A stretch of DNA of 64,000 nucleotides from positions 3,410,001 through 3,474,000 of the forward strand of contig CP065001.1 of assembly GCA_016700155.1 (NCBI GenBank), given 5' to 3'. The stretch comes from Ignavibacteriales bacterium (GTDB lineage: Bacteria; Bacteroidota; Ignavibacteria; Ignavibacteriales; Ignavibacteriaceae). The position numbers and the translations under genes are program-made. This document shows positions 25,715 through 34,325 of this stretch, piece by piece. Positions within the stretch are counted from its first letter, which is position 1. The number at the start of each line of letters is the position of its first letter. Below the pieces are notes generated by a model that was given only the letters and a program-made list of their open reading frames with translations, was not told where the DNA came from and did not search any database.

Positions 25715-28700
25715 ATGAAATTCATCTTCCGAAATATTATCCAACTATTCTTCCTGTTATTGATTTCAGGATTTAAATTTGTTTTTGCAAACGGGGATGA
25801 ATACGTCTTTAACCAGCTAACTATTGAGGACGGACTTTCCCAGACTACCGTTCTTTCAATTACACAGGATCACAAAGGCTATATGTGGTTTGGAACTGCA
25901 TTTGGGCTTAATAAGTATGACGGCTATTCTTTCACTGTATATATGAGTTCCCTCACAGACACAACTAAACTTTCCGATAACAGGATAACCTGCCTCTTCG
26001 AAGACAGTGAAAAAAATCTGTGGATAGGTACAATTGACGGAACTTTGAACAGGTATAACAGAGAGACAAATACATTCTCTCATTTTTCATTTATTGATAC
26101 TATCGTCCTTCCTTACCAGATACCTGACCAGTACTATGAATATCCGATTTCATTCTCAAGGAATGATAACCATTCCATTACGGCAATTGAAGAAGATTTG
26201 GATGGTTATTTATGGATAGGTACGTGGGGCAAAGGTGTTTTTCGTTTCGACAAAAAAAATAGCAGTTACATTCACTTCTTTACTCATCCCGAAAATAAAA
26301 CAGGATTAAGTTTTAACCGTATTACTGAAATTCTTGTTGACCACTCCGGTGAAATATGGATTGGCACATTCGGAGGAGGTATTAACAAAGTTGTTAAAGA
26401 TGGAGCCGGGATTTCATTTGAACAATTCAAACATTCCGGCAGTGATTTAGGAAGTTTGAGTGATGATAAAGTTATTTCAGTATTTCAGGACTCTTACAAG
26501 AATATCTGGATAGGAACATATTATGGCGGGTTAAACAGAATTTCTCCGGAAGAAACTGGATCTGGTTTTAAAAAATCTTTCAAAGTTTTTAAAAATAATC
26601 CCGGAGACCGATCCAGTCTTAGTAATAATACAGTTATGGCAATAACCGAGGATCAGGAAGGTGGATTGTGGATCGGAACTTTTGGAGGCGGACTAAATAA
26701 ATTCAACCGTGAACACGAAGATTTCACAAACTTTATGAATGACCCGTTTAATGTAAACACAATCGGCGATAATGATGTGTTGTCACTTCATTGCGATAGG
26801 TCGGGCATACTCTGGATTGGTACTCACCTTGGTCAGGGATTAAATAAACTTGAAAAGAATAAAGTGAAGTTTTCAACTATCAAACATATTCCGGGAAGTA
26901 CATCAGGTTTAAATGATGAAGTCGTCTGGTCGATATTTCAGGACAGGCAAAAGATTTTCTGGTTCGGAACTTACAAAGGCGGTGTTAATAGATTCGATCG
27001 TTCAACAAATAAATTCCGCTATTTTAGACCGGGACAAAATTCTGTGTCCGACGGTCATAACAGGTCTCTTGCTGAAGATAACTTCGGAAACCTTTGGATC
27101 GGCAATTACAGCGGCGGATTAAACCGGTACAATTTTGCATCGGAGAAGTTTACTTATTTTAAACACGATCCGGGTGATGATAAAACTATCGGCGCGAACC
27201 AGATTCAGGATATACTCATTGACTCTAACAATGTTATGTGGCTTGGTACTTTCGGCGGCGGATTGAATTTTGTTCAACTGTCCGGTGAAGCGAATTCACA
27301 ATTAATTTTTCACTCACTCAAGAATAAACCCGGTGACCCGACTTCAATTAGTGATAACAGGGTATATTCTCTTTGTGAAGGAAGAGATGCTGCTCTCTGG
27401 GTTGGAACATTTGGAGGTGGATTAAATAAGTTCGATAAATCGTCGCGAAAGTTTTTAAGATATGTTCACAACCCTCAAGACGACAGCAGCCTTAGCAGTA
27501 ACCGTGTAATGACTGTTTTCGAAGATACCGATGGTATAATTTGGGTTGGAACTTACGGCGGTGGTTTGAATAAACTAAATCCGGAATCAGGATACTTCAA
27601 ACGTTATTCGGATAAGGAAGGTTTGATAGGAGGAGTTGTATACGGCATCCTTGAAGACAGAAATAAAAATCTGTGGATGAGCACGAACAGCGGCATATTT
27701 AAGTTTAACAAGACTACAGAATTGTTTACACAATATGATCTCCAGGATGGATTACAGAGTCTGGAATTCAGCGGCGGCGCCTATTTTGAAACTGATGACG
27801 GCGAAATGTTTTTTGGAGGTATCAGCGGAATAAACCATTTTTACCCGGACAGTATCACGGAAAATCAAAATATTCCTCCAATTGTCATTACCAATGTAAG
27901 AGTCTTTAACAACCCTATTGAAGGCGAACGGGAATCTATAGAACTATCATACGATAAAAATTTTCTCACCTTCGAATTTGCCGCACTTGACTACACAAAC
28001 CCCGGAGCTAACCAGTATTCATATATGCTTGAAGGTCTCGATAAGGAATGGCGGTTTACAAATTCATCAATCAGAATTGCCAACTATACAAATCTTTCTC
28101 CCGGTCAATATACCTTCAGGGTTAAAGGTTCAAATAATGACGGAGTTTGGAATGAAGAAGGTACAATGATCAGGATAATTATTAATCCTCCGGTTTGGAA
28201 AACCTGGTGGTTCCTACTGGCGGCGATTGTTATTTCTGCTCTTGTAATTTATTATATAAGTACCATCAGGATTAAAAACTTGCTTGCAATTGAAAAATTA
28301 AAAACTAAACTTGCCGCTGATCTTCATGACAACATTGGTTCGGGCTTAACCGAAATATCAATATTAAGTGAGCTTGTTGTTAATGATATAAGCGCAGATA
28401 AATCGAATGCGTCTCAGAAACTGAGATCTATCAGTGATACTGCCAGGCAGCTTGTTGATAATATGAGTGACATAGTCTGGGTTGTAAATCCTAAAAGGGA
28501 TTCACTGCATGATCTGATAATAAGGCTTAAAGATACTTATAGTGAAATACTCAGGTTAAAGGGAGTTTCATTTAAAACTTCCAACCTTGAAAAGTTGTCT
28601 AATATAAAACTGCCGATGGAATACAGGCAGAACCTGTTCTTGATTTTTAAGGAAGCCATTAATAACAGCATCAAGCACAGCCAGTGTAAAAACCTGATGC

Positions 28701-28936
28701 TCGAAGCAAATGTACACGGTGATGCTATCGAAATGACATTGGATGATGACGGTGTTGGCATGAACGAAATAAACATGATGGTTGGCAATGGAATAAAAAA
28801 TATTGAATCACGCGCTCGCTCGATCGGCGGAAGAATTAAGTGGAAAACAGCGCCCGGTTCCGGTACAAAAATAAAATTCATAGGTTATTCAAACAGAAAA
28901 AACTTTATTAAGAATATTTTCAGTCTTAATTCATAA
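25715..28936 (+). CDS. Two-propeller Reg_prop/Y_Y_Y sensor histidine kinase
   Basis: A 1073-residue sensor. After a signal peptide (LLLISGFKFVFA), 13 repeats of the type LWIGTFGGGLNKF (Reg_prop) build about two seven-bladed propellers over residues 25-690, then a Y_Y_Y domain (about 735-800), a single transmembrane helix (WWFLLAAIVISALVIYYI) and a cytoplasmic HisKA_3/ATPase core with phospho-acceptor H871 in ADLHDNIGSGL and a DDDGVGMNE G1 box. In Bacteroidota such sensors bind oligosaccharides in the periplasm. Unlike hybrid HTCS proteins it lacks fused receiver and AraC domains; the partner is the LuxR-type regulator 18 bases downstream. Its place after the glucan cluster suggests, but does not prove, a sugar signal. 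Confidence 0.93.
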   Translation: MKFIFRNIIQLFFLLLISGFKFVFANGDEYVFNQLTIEDGLSQTTVLSITQDHKGYMWFGTAFGLNKYDGYSFTVYMSSLTDTTKLSDNRITCLFEDSEKNLWIGTIDGTLNRYNRETNTFSHFSFIDTIVLPYQIPDQYYEYPISFSRNDNHSITAIEEDLDGYLWIGTWGKGVFRFDKKNSSYIHFFTHPENKTGLSFNRITEILVDHSGEIWIGTFGGGINKVVKDGAGISFEQFKHSGSDLGSLSDDKVISVFQDSYKNIWIGTYYGGLNRISPEETGSGFKKSFKVFKNNPGDRSSLSNNTVMAITEDQEGGLWIGTFGGGLNKFNREHEDFTNFMNDPFNVNTIGDNDVLSLHCDRSGILWIGTHLGQGLNKLEKNKVKFSTIKHIPGSTSGLNDEVVWSIFQDRQKIFWFGTYKGGVNRFDRSTNKFRYFRPGQNSVSDGHNRSLAEDNFGNLWIGNYSGGLNRYNFASEKFTYFKHDPGDDKTIGANQIQDILIDSNNVMWLGTFGGGLNFVQLSGEANSQLIFHSLKNKPGDPTSISDNRVYSLCEGRDAALWVGTFGGGLNKFDKSSRKFLRYVHNPQDDSSLSSNRVMTVFEDTDGIIWVGTYGGGLNKLNPESGYFKRYSDKEGLIGGVVYGILEDRNKNLWMSTNSGIFKFNKTTELFTQYDLQDGLQSLEFSGGAYFETDDGEMFFGGISGINHFYPDSITENQNIPPIVITNVRVFNNPIEGERESIELSYDKNFLTFEFAALDYTNPGANQYSYMLEGLDKEWRFTNSSIRIANYTNLSPGQYTFRVKGSNNDGVWNEEGTMIRIIINPPVWKTWWFLLAAIVISALVIYYISTIRIKNLLAIEKLKTKLAADLHDNIGSGLTEISILSELVVNDISADKSNASQKLRSISDTARQLVDNMSDIVWVVNPKRDSLHDLIIRLKDTYSEILRLKGVSFKTSNLEKLSNIKLPMEYRQNLFLIFKEAINNSIKHSQCKNLMLEANVHGDAIEMTLDDDGVGMNEINMMVGNGIKNIESRARSIGGRIKWKTAPGSGTKIKFIGYSNRKNFIKNIFSLNS

Positions 28937-28954
28937 TAATTCAATTTCGTAAAC

Positions 28955-29593
28955 ATGATAAAAGTAGCAATAGTTGAAGATAATCAGACAATACGCGAAG
29001 GCTTAGCTGCGCTAATCAATGGAACGCCTGATTATTCCTGTAGAAGTACATACTCAAGCTGCGAAAAATTTCTCAATGATCATGAGATAATGAATTTTGA
29101 CGTAGTGCTTATGGATATAGGATTACCCGGAATGAACGGAATCGAGGGAGTCAAGCGTGCAAAGATTATAAATCCGGCGCTTAATATTCTGATGCTTACT
29201 GTTTACGAGGAAAGCAGCGTTGTTTATGATGCATTATGCGCTGGTGCTTGCGGATACCTGGTCAAGAAAACTCCGCCAACAAGGTTACTGGAGGCGATCA
29301 AGGATATTTATGAGGGCGGCTCACCGATGAGTTCTAATATTGCAAGACAGGTAATAACAACTTTTCAAAGGAACAAAAAAGGTTATAATGATTCTTCGGA
29401 TTTTGACCTGTCGCAGAGAGAAAAGGAAGTACTGAATTTATTAGCTGAAGGAAGTAATTACCAGGAAATTGCAGATACTCTTTATATAAGCGTTGATACA
29501 GTAAGGCACCATATAAGAAATATATACAAGAAACTACATGTTCATTCACAGTCGGAAGCAGTTGCTAAAGCAATAAGAAAAAAAATAATCTGA
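28955..29593 (+). CDS. NarL/LuxR-type response regulator
   Basis: A 212-residue regulator with an N-terminal receiver (acidic residues E9/D10, phospho-acceptor D54 in VVLMDIGLPG, conserved T in LMLTVYEES, K in YLVKKTPP) and a C-terminal LuxR helix-turn-helix (LSQREKEVLNLLAEG, YQEIADTLYISVDTVRHHIRN). It is the cognate partner of the propeller kinase, with a HisKA_3 kinase and NarL-type regulator being the usual pairing. Target genes are not evident; a palindrome just downstream (29622-29641) and another pair of arms at 29771-29831 are candidates for binding or for RNA structure. Confidence 0.95.
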   Translation: MIKVAIVEDNQTIREGLAALINGTPDYSCRSTYSSCEKFLNDHEIMNFDVVLMDIGLPGMNGIEGVKRAKIINPALNILMLTVYEESSVVYDALCAGACGYLVKKTPPTRLLEAIKDIYEGGSPMSSNIARQVITTFQRNKKGYNDSSDFDLSQREKEVLNLLAEGSNYQEIADTLYISVDTVRHHIRNIYKKLHVHSQSEAVAKAIRKKII

Positions 29594-29621
29594 ACCCCGC
29601 TTTTTAACCGCTTATCACTTC

Positions 29622-29641
29622 ACCTGCATATATATGCGGGT
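29622..29641. other. 20-base palindrome after the LuxR regulator
   Basis: ACCTGCATATATATGCGGGT is self-complementary over its full length apart from one T-G pair. It lies 28 bases after the regulator's stop. No U-tract follows, so it is a weak terminator candidate; dimeric DNA-binding proteins of the LuxR type also use sites of this sort. Confidence 0.4.
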
Positions 29642-29770
29642 AAATATCAATCCTGAATCAATTCACAATAATTTTTACATAATTGTGCTGTTGTTAAAGA
29701 ATAAGAACCGGATAACTTTACCATCAGAAATCTGTGCTGTTAAAGCCGGATGAAATGATTAGTGATATTG

Positions 29771-29831
29771 CCCGGGATGTATTCTTTCCTTGCAATGAGA
29801 TGTGATGAAGATTTAGTAGCTGCATCCCGGG
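29771..29831. other. Long inverted repeat upstream of the 84-residue protein gene
   Basis: CCCGGGATGTA (29771-29781) and TGCATCCCGGG (29821-29831) are inverted repeats differing at one position (T-G pair in RNA). The loop is 39 bases. The GC-rich arms stand out in AT-rich surroundings. The 310-base gap holding this and the previous palindrome has no gene that I can see. It could be the leader of the small gene or a small structured RNA. Confidence 0.5.
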
Positions 29832-29903
29832 TATAAATAAATTGGGTGTTGAACAAAAAAAAGAATAGAACAATAAACATTCAATGTTGGAAAGGGATGC
29901 GAA

Positions 29904-30158
29904 ATGGAAAACTCAATGCAAACCAGAACTCTTGAAAATCCTTTAAGGGATTTAATCAGCGATGATATTTATGAATTGCTGATGAGCAAAGGACTGATAA
30001 ATGAAAAATCAGTACGCGACTACGAGATAAGGAAAAAATTTAAACTGCTTCGTGCGACAAAAGTCAAAACCGGAGATGCAATTGATTCACTCCGTGAAGA
30101 GTATCCTTATCTTCAGTTTGATACGATAAGAAAAATTGTTCATAACCCTCCTAAGTAA
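29904..30158 (+). CDS. Small conserved-looking cytoplasmic protein of unknown function
   Basis: An 84-residue protein from ATG 29904, with AAAGGGA upstream as a plausible ribosome site. It is charged, mostly helical in appearance, with no signal peptide or membrane segment. The C-terminal half (VKTGDAIDSLREEYPYLQFDTIRKIV) looks like a small helix-turn-helix, which would suit a DNA or RNA role, but I cannot assign a family. The gene stands alone between two spacers of about 300 bases and follows the inverted repeat at 29771-29831. Confidence 0.7.
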   Translation: MENSMQTRTLENPLRDLISDDIYELLMSKGLINEKSVRDYEIRKKFKLLRATKVKTGDAIDSLREEYPYLQFDTIRKIVHNPPK

Positions 30159-30470
30159 TGAAGCTGCAGAATGAACTCAAAACCCTCGTCTTAATTTTAC
30201 TGCAATTTTACCGGAGTTGCATTGAGAAGCGGGCGGGGGAAGAGTTCTAAGCTGATCTTTCCTCTTTGACATTCCTTTCTCTCTATGGCATTTTAATTGT
30301 GCATATCAAGCCTGAATAAATTGAAATTTGTTTCGATAATACACTGTAGCCGGTCAAATAAGTGACAATATCGACCTGCTCTGTAAAATTGCCTTTTGCG
30401 GTTTAAAAGAAGTGTGTAAAAGTAACCGCTCTGGTAATTATTTCCTTTTAATATAAGATTGTATTTACAG
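30159..30470. other. Gene-free spacer
   Basis: About 310 bases between two small genes. I see no convincing ORF, sigma-54 promoter or long hairpin. A GC-rich run (GCGGGCGGGGGAAGAG) near 30228-30243 is the only compositional oddity. Confidence 0.5.
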
Positions 30471-31073
30471 ATGTGCCTGAAAAAAATATTCTACCTCTTT
30501 ATCGCAGTCCTGCTTTGTGCGTCATTCTACCTTATTTACCCCGAAGATGAAATCAGATACGAGCCGGGTATTTTAGTTGAGTCGGAACCTGACCAGACCA
30601 CAATTATAAATGCAGCATCCTGGACTCGTGATGAATTTACAATAACTCCATTGGCTGAGTTCCATTTGAAAGCCCGTGTTTTGAGTTATGAAAATTATTC
30701 ACTGGGAAAAGAAAGTAAAATCTCTCCTGTTGATCTTGCACTTGGTTGGGGTCCAATGTCTGATCAGTTAAATCTTGATCAGATAGAAATAAAACAGCGC
30801 AACAGATGGTACTACTGGAAAACTAAAACAATTGCCGCACCTCAATCGATCATAACTGGTCATAGCGCCAATATGCATATTATTCCGGCTAGCCCCGAAA
30901 TAGACGACGAACTCAATGAGATAAGACGAGGAAGTCTGATTGAACTAACCGGCTACCTTGTTATTGTTAATACCGATGAGGGATGGACATGGAAAAGTTC
31001 ACTCAGCCGAAAAGACTCAGGTGAAGGTGCTTGTGAATTATTCTGGGTTAATGAACTGAAACTTATTAATTGA
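30471..31073 (+). CDS. Membrane-anchored protein of unknown function
   Basis: A 200-residue protein. I take ATG 30471 as start because the hydrophobic helix (KKIFYLFIAVLLCASFYLIY) follows directly; an in-frame TTG 12 bases earlier is also possible. The rest is extracytoplasmic, with stretches that look conserved: SPVDLALGWGPMSD, ITGHSANMHIIPA, LIELTGYLVIVN and a Cys near the end (GEGACELFWVNEL). I recall similar uncharacterised proteins in several phyla but know no function. It stands alone between spacers, and no ribosome site is obvious. Confidence 0.75.
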   Translation: MCLKKIFYLFIAVLLCASFYLIYPEDEIRYEPGILVESEPDQTTIINAASWTRDEFTITPLAEFHLKARVLSYENYSLGKESKISPVDLALGWGPMSDQLNLDQIEIKQRNRWYYWKTKTIAAPQSIITGHSANMHIIPASPEIDDELNEIRRGSLIELTGYLVIVNTDEGWTWKSSLSRKDSGEGACELFWVNELKLIN

Positions 31074-31218
31074 TCATCCGATCTTCTGTAACTGCAGCCC
31101 AAAGTTCATTTATGCACTCTGATAAATTTTTATTATCTTAATAGTTAAGTGCCACAAGATTCATTCAGGCACTACACATTTATCAAATAAATCTTAATAA
31201 TATCCCGGTAATCTGTTA

Positions 31219-31914
31219 ATGAAAATATTGTCTAAAATTGGAAACATGTTTGGCAGCAGCGGTGAAGAACATATTGAATGGAACATCAGCGGTGAGAAGA
31301 AGAAATTTCTGGATGATTACAAAGGTGCAATTGAAGATTTTAGTAAAGCAATTAAACTAAAACCAAATTATGAAGAAGCGTATTACAACCGGGGAATGGC
31401 AAAGGCAAGACTTAAACATTATAAAAGTGCTATTGAAGATTTTTCAAAATCGATTGAATTGAAACCCGGTTACGCTGTTACGCATTACAGAAGAGGACTT
31501 GCAAAATACTGCATCGGTGATTTCAGCGGAGCGCTGGATGACTTCAATATGGCAATAAGTCTTAACCCCCAATACACAGAAGTATATTACAACCGCGGAT
31601 GTGCAAAAAATAAACTTTCGAAAATAATTGAGGCTGTTAAAGATTTTTCAAAAGTGATTGAGCTGAACTCAAAACATTTTGCTTCATACTTTAAACGCGG
31701 AACTTTATACGCTCAACTTGACAGCTTTAACCAGGCAATCGATGATTTTGATGTTGCAATTAATTTGAATCCGGACAATCCAAGAACCTACTTTAACCGC
31801 GGAATAGTCAAACTTATTGTTGATAATTTATCCGGCGGAAAAGATGATCTTATTAAAGCCGGAGAACTTGGTTATCAGCCTGCCACTATAAAACTTAAAG
31901 AATTCTTTAAGTAA
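31219..31914 (+). CDS. Tetratricopeptide repeat protein
   Basis: A 231-residue protein made of about five TPR units in a row, each with the pattern A-I-E-D-F-S-K-A-I-x-L-x-P-x-Y-x-x-x-Y-x-R-G (for example DDFNMAISLNPQYTEVYYNRG). No signal peptide or membrane helix, so probably cytoplasmic and a protein-binding scaffold. Partner unknown. Its stop lies 11 bases from the convergent end of the last ABC permease gene, leaving little room for a terminator. Confidence 0.88.
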   Translation: MKILSKIGNMFGSSGEEHIEWNISGEKKKFLDDYKGAIEDFSKAIKLKPNYEEAYYNRGMAKARLKHYKSAIEDFSKSIELKPGYAVTHYRRGLAKYCIGDFSGALDDFNMAISLNPQYTEVYYNRGCAKNKLSKIIEAVKDFSKVIELNSKHFASYFKRGTLYAQLDSFNQAIDDFDVAINLNPDNPRTYFNRGIVKLIVDNLSGGKDDLIKAGELGYQPATIKLKEFFK

Positions 31915-31925
31915 CACCAGACCCT

Positions 31926-34307
31926 CTATTCATATCTCAATGACTCAACAGGATTTGTCATTGCAGCTCTTACGGCAATAAAGCTTATTGAAATCCACGC
32001 GATTAATAAAGTCATTACACCGGCAATTATAAACGGTGTAAAATTAACAGAAGTTCTATAAGCAAAATTCTGAAGCCATTCATTCATAAGGTACCAGGCA
32101 ACTGGCCACGCAACTAAATTAGCGGTTAGTACAAGCAGTAAAAACTTTTTTGAAACCAGGAGAAAGATGTTAGGAACAGTTGCTCCAAGTATTTTTCTTA
32201 TTCCTATTTCTTTTGAGCGCCTTACGACTGTATATGATGCAAGACCAAGCAGCCCGAGGCAAGCTATTACCACTGCGATTATAGAAAAGTAACTGACAAC
32301 AGTAAATGTTCTCTCTTGAGTTGAGAATAAACGGTTAAATGTTTCATCGAGGAAAAAATATTCGAAGTCACGACTTTCATCAACAAGTTTCCATTTTGAT
32401 TTGATAAATGAAATAACTGATGAAACATCTGCTGTATTAATTTTTACTGAAATAAATCTATGCGCTGAACTTTCAGTTGTCCTGTAAAAATGGAGGAGCG
32501 GACGCACTTCATTCTCTAATGATTCTGTATTATAGTCACGCACAACACCAACGACTGTATATTCTGTTCTCCCTACTTTAACTTTTTTTCCCATTGCGCT
32601 TTGCCATCCCATAGCTGTCATAGCAGATTCATTTAGTATGATGCCCGCATCTTTATCAGTCTGCATATCTTGCGAAAAATTTCTTCCTTCAATCAGCGGG
32701 ATTTGATAAAGAGATATAAAATTTTCATCAATAGCGGTTATCCTCATTCTTAATGGATCTTTTGATGTCCATCCTTCGGGCCAGGCAAATACATTTGCGT
32801 CAACTATTTCTCCCGGAACTGACATAGCACTGGCAACATTTTTCACATCGTGCAGCTTTTTTAATTCCTCTTTAAATAATTCAATCTTGTTTCGTGCTGT
32901 TTCCCTGTCCGCAAAATCAGAAAGCTCAACAGGAATTACCACAATGTTTTCTCTTGTGAAATTTACATTGTGATTTTTCATGTGCTCGGTCTGATTTAAA
33001 ACTATTAGTGTTCCAATCAATAAAAATATTGAAATGGCAAACTGCACGATAACAAGACTATTCCTTACCAAAGTATTTCCACCGGATTTAATCACTACAC
33101 CTTTTACTGTATCAACAGCAGGATATTTTGAAAGAAGGAACGCGGGATAAGCGCCTGACAGCAGACCGATGAAAATACTTATTCCAAGCAGAACAATTAA
33201 TGTATCAACGTGCAGATAATTGAACGCAAGGTCAATGCTGTATATTTCATTAAGATAAGGCAATAAGAACTCCGCTAGTCCAATACCTATTAGCAATGAA
33301 ATAAAACTTACGATAAGAGATTCACCGATAAATTGTTTTATTAATTGATTTTTCCCGGCTCCTAAAACTTTTCTTATACCAATTTCCCGAACTCGCTCCA
33401 GTGAACGCGATGTTGAAAGATTAATAAAATTAAATGAAGCGATTAGAATTATTGCCGCAGCGATACAGATTAATATATAAGCAAATGTCCGGGTATTGTT
33501 TTCAGCATCGTGAAAATCTTTAAGAGGAAGAAGTTTTAGCTGTAGTTGTTTGGTACCATTCTCCCCCTCCTCGCCCCATATTTTTTTTACAAGACCCGGC
33601 AAAAGATTTTCCATTCCCGCTGCACTGACATTTTTATCAAGCTGAATGTAAGTATATAGAAACGCGCCGTTCCAGTTGTTGTTCATTTCCTGGTTGGATG
33701 GGTCAATCGCACTTTCAAAATGTGCAAGTATGTTCATAGGTATTGATGAATTCTGAGGTATTTCATCAAAGACACCTTTAACAACATAGTCTTCGTCAAA
33801 TGCTATTCTTAAAATTTTTCCGACAGGATTTTCGTTCCCAAAATATTTCTTAGCAATTTCGTCAGAGATGACAATTGAATTTCGTTCTTTCATTAATTCA
33901 TCCGTGTTCGATTGAACAACAGGGAATGAAAATACTTTTAGAATTGATGGATCAGCATAAGTTATTCTTTCTTTAAATTTTTTCCCGTTATACTCCACCC
34001 ACAAATTTTCATCAAAGAGTCTTACACAATCCTTTACCTGCGGGTAATCGGTTTTTAATTGTTTCGCCAATGGTATCCAGGTATCATTAAGAACTTTTAA
34101 TCCGAGTGCTGTGGTCCTGTATTTTTGAACAAGATAAATATCATCGGCATTTTTATGAAAGGCATCAAATGTTAATTCGTTCTGAACGAAAAGAAAAATC
34201 AATATCACAGACGCAATTCCTGTGGCAAGTCCGCTTACATTTATAAATGTATAAAATTTATACTTTGACATGTTTCTTAATGCAATCTTCAGATAGTTCT
34301 TTAACAT
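31926..34307 (-). CDS. FtsX/MacB-type ABC permease, copy 6
   Basis: A 793-residue permease with two FtsX modules, each with a membrane-spanning helix, a MacB-type periplasmic domain and three further helices. The coupling motif occurs twice: VREIGIRKVLGAG and SKEIGIRKILGAT. It starts MLKNYLKIALRNMSKYK and ends NPVESLRYE, the hallmark ending of this paralogue group. GAGGTAGAAG gives a good ribosome site. It is the last gene of the operon, 18 bases after copy 5, and has no ATPase of its own. It probably works with an ATPase from the top of the operon to move a peptide, lipid or drug, or to transmit force; substrate unknown. Confidence 0.92.
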   Translation of the reverse strand: MLKNYLKIALRNMSKYKFYTFINVSGLATGIASVILIFLFVQNELTFDAFHKNADDIYLVQKYRTTALGLKVLNDTWIPLAKQLKTDYPQVKDCVRLFDENLWVEYNGKKFKERITYADPSILKVFSFPVVQSNTDELMKERNSIVISDEIAKKYFGNENPVGKILRIAFDEDYVVKGVFDEIPQNSSIPMNILAHFESAIDPSNQEMNNNWNGAFLYTYIQLDKNVSAAGMENLLPGLVKKIWGEEGENGTKQLQLKLLPLKDFHDAENNTRTFAYILICIAAAIILIASFNFINLSTSRSLERVREIGIRKVLGAGKNQLIKQFIGESLIVSFISLLIGIGLAEFLLPYLNEIYSIDLAFNYLHVDTLIVLLGISIFIGLLSGAYPAFLLSKYPAVDTVKGVVIKSGGNTLVRNSLVIVQFAISIFLLIGTLIVLNQTEHMKNHNVNFTRENIVVIPVELSDFADRETARNKIELFKEELKKLHDVKNVASAMSVPGEIVDANVFAWPEGWTSKDPLRMRITAIDENFISLYQIPLIEGRNFSQDMQTDKDAGIILNESAMTAMGWQSAMGKKVKVGRTEYTVVGVVRDYNTESLENEVRPLLHFYRTTESSAHRFISVKINTADVSSVISFIKSKWKLVDESRDFEYFFLDETFNRLFSTQERTFTVVSYFSIIAVVIACLGLLGLASYTVVRRSKEIGIRKILGATVPNIFLLVSKKFLLLVLTANLVAWPVAWYLMNEWLQNFAYRTSVNFTPFIIAGVMTLLIAWISISFIAVRAAMTNPVESLRYE

Positions 34308-34325
34308 CTTCTACCTCGTTTTGTT

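Noticed and set aside
30459..30470. Upstream TTG start for the 200-residue membrane-anchored protein
   Set aside because: The ATG at 30471 puts the membrane helix at the N-terminus and is a more usual start codon.
31149..31173. AGTGCC / GGCACT inverted repeat before the TPR gene as an activator site
   Set aside because: Arms are only 6 bases long, and no promoter with correct spacing lies downstream.
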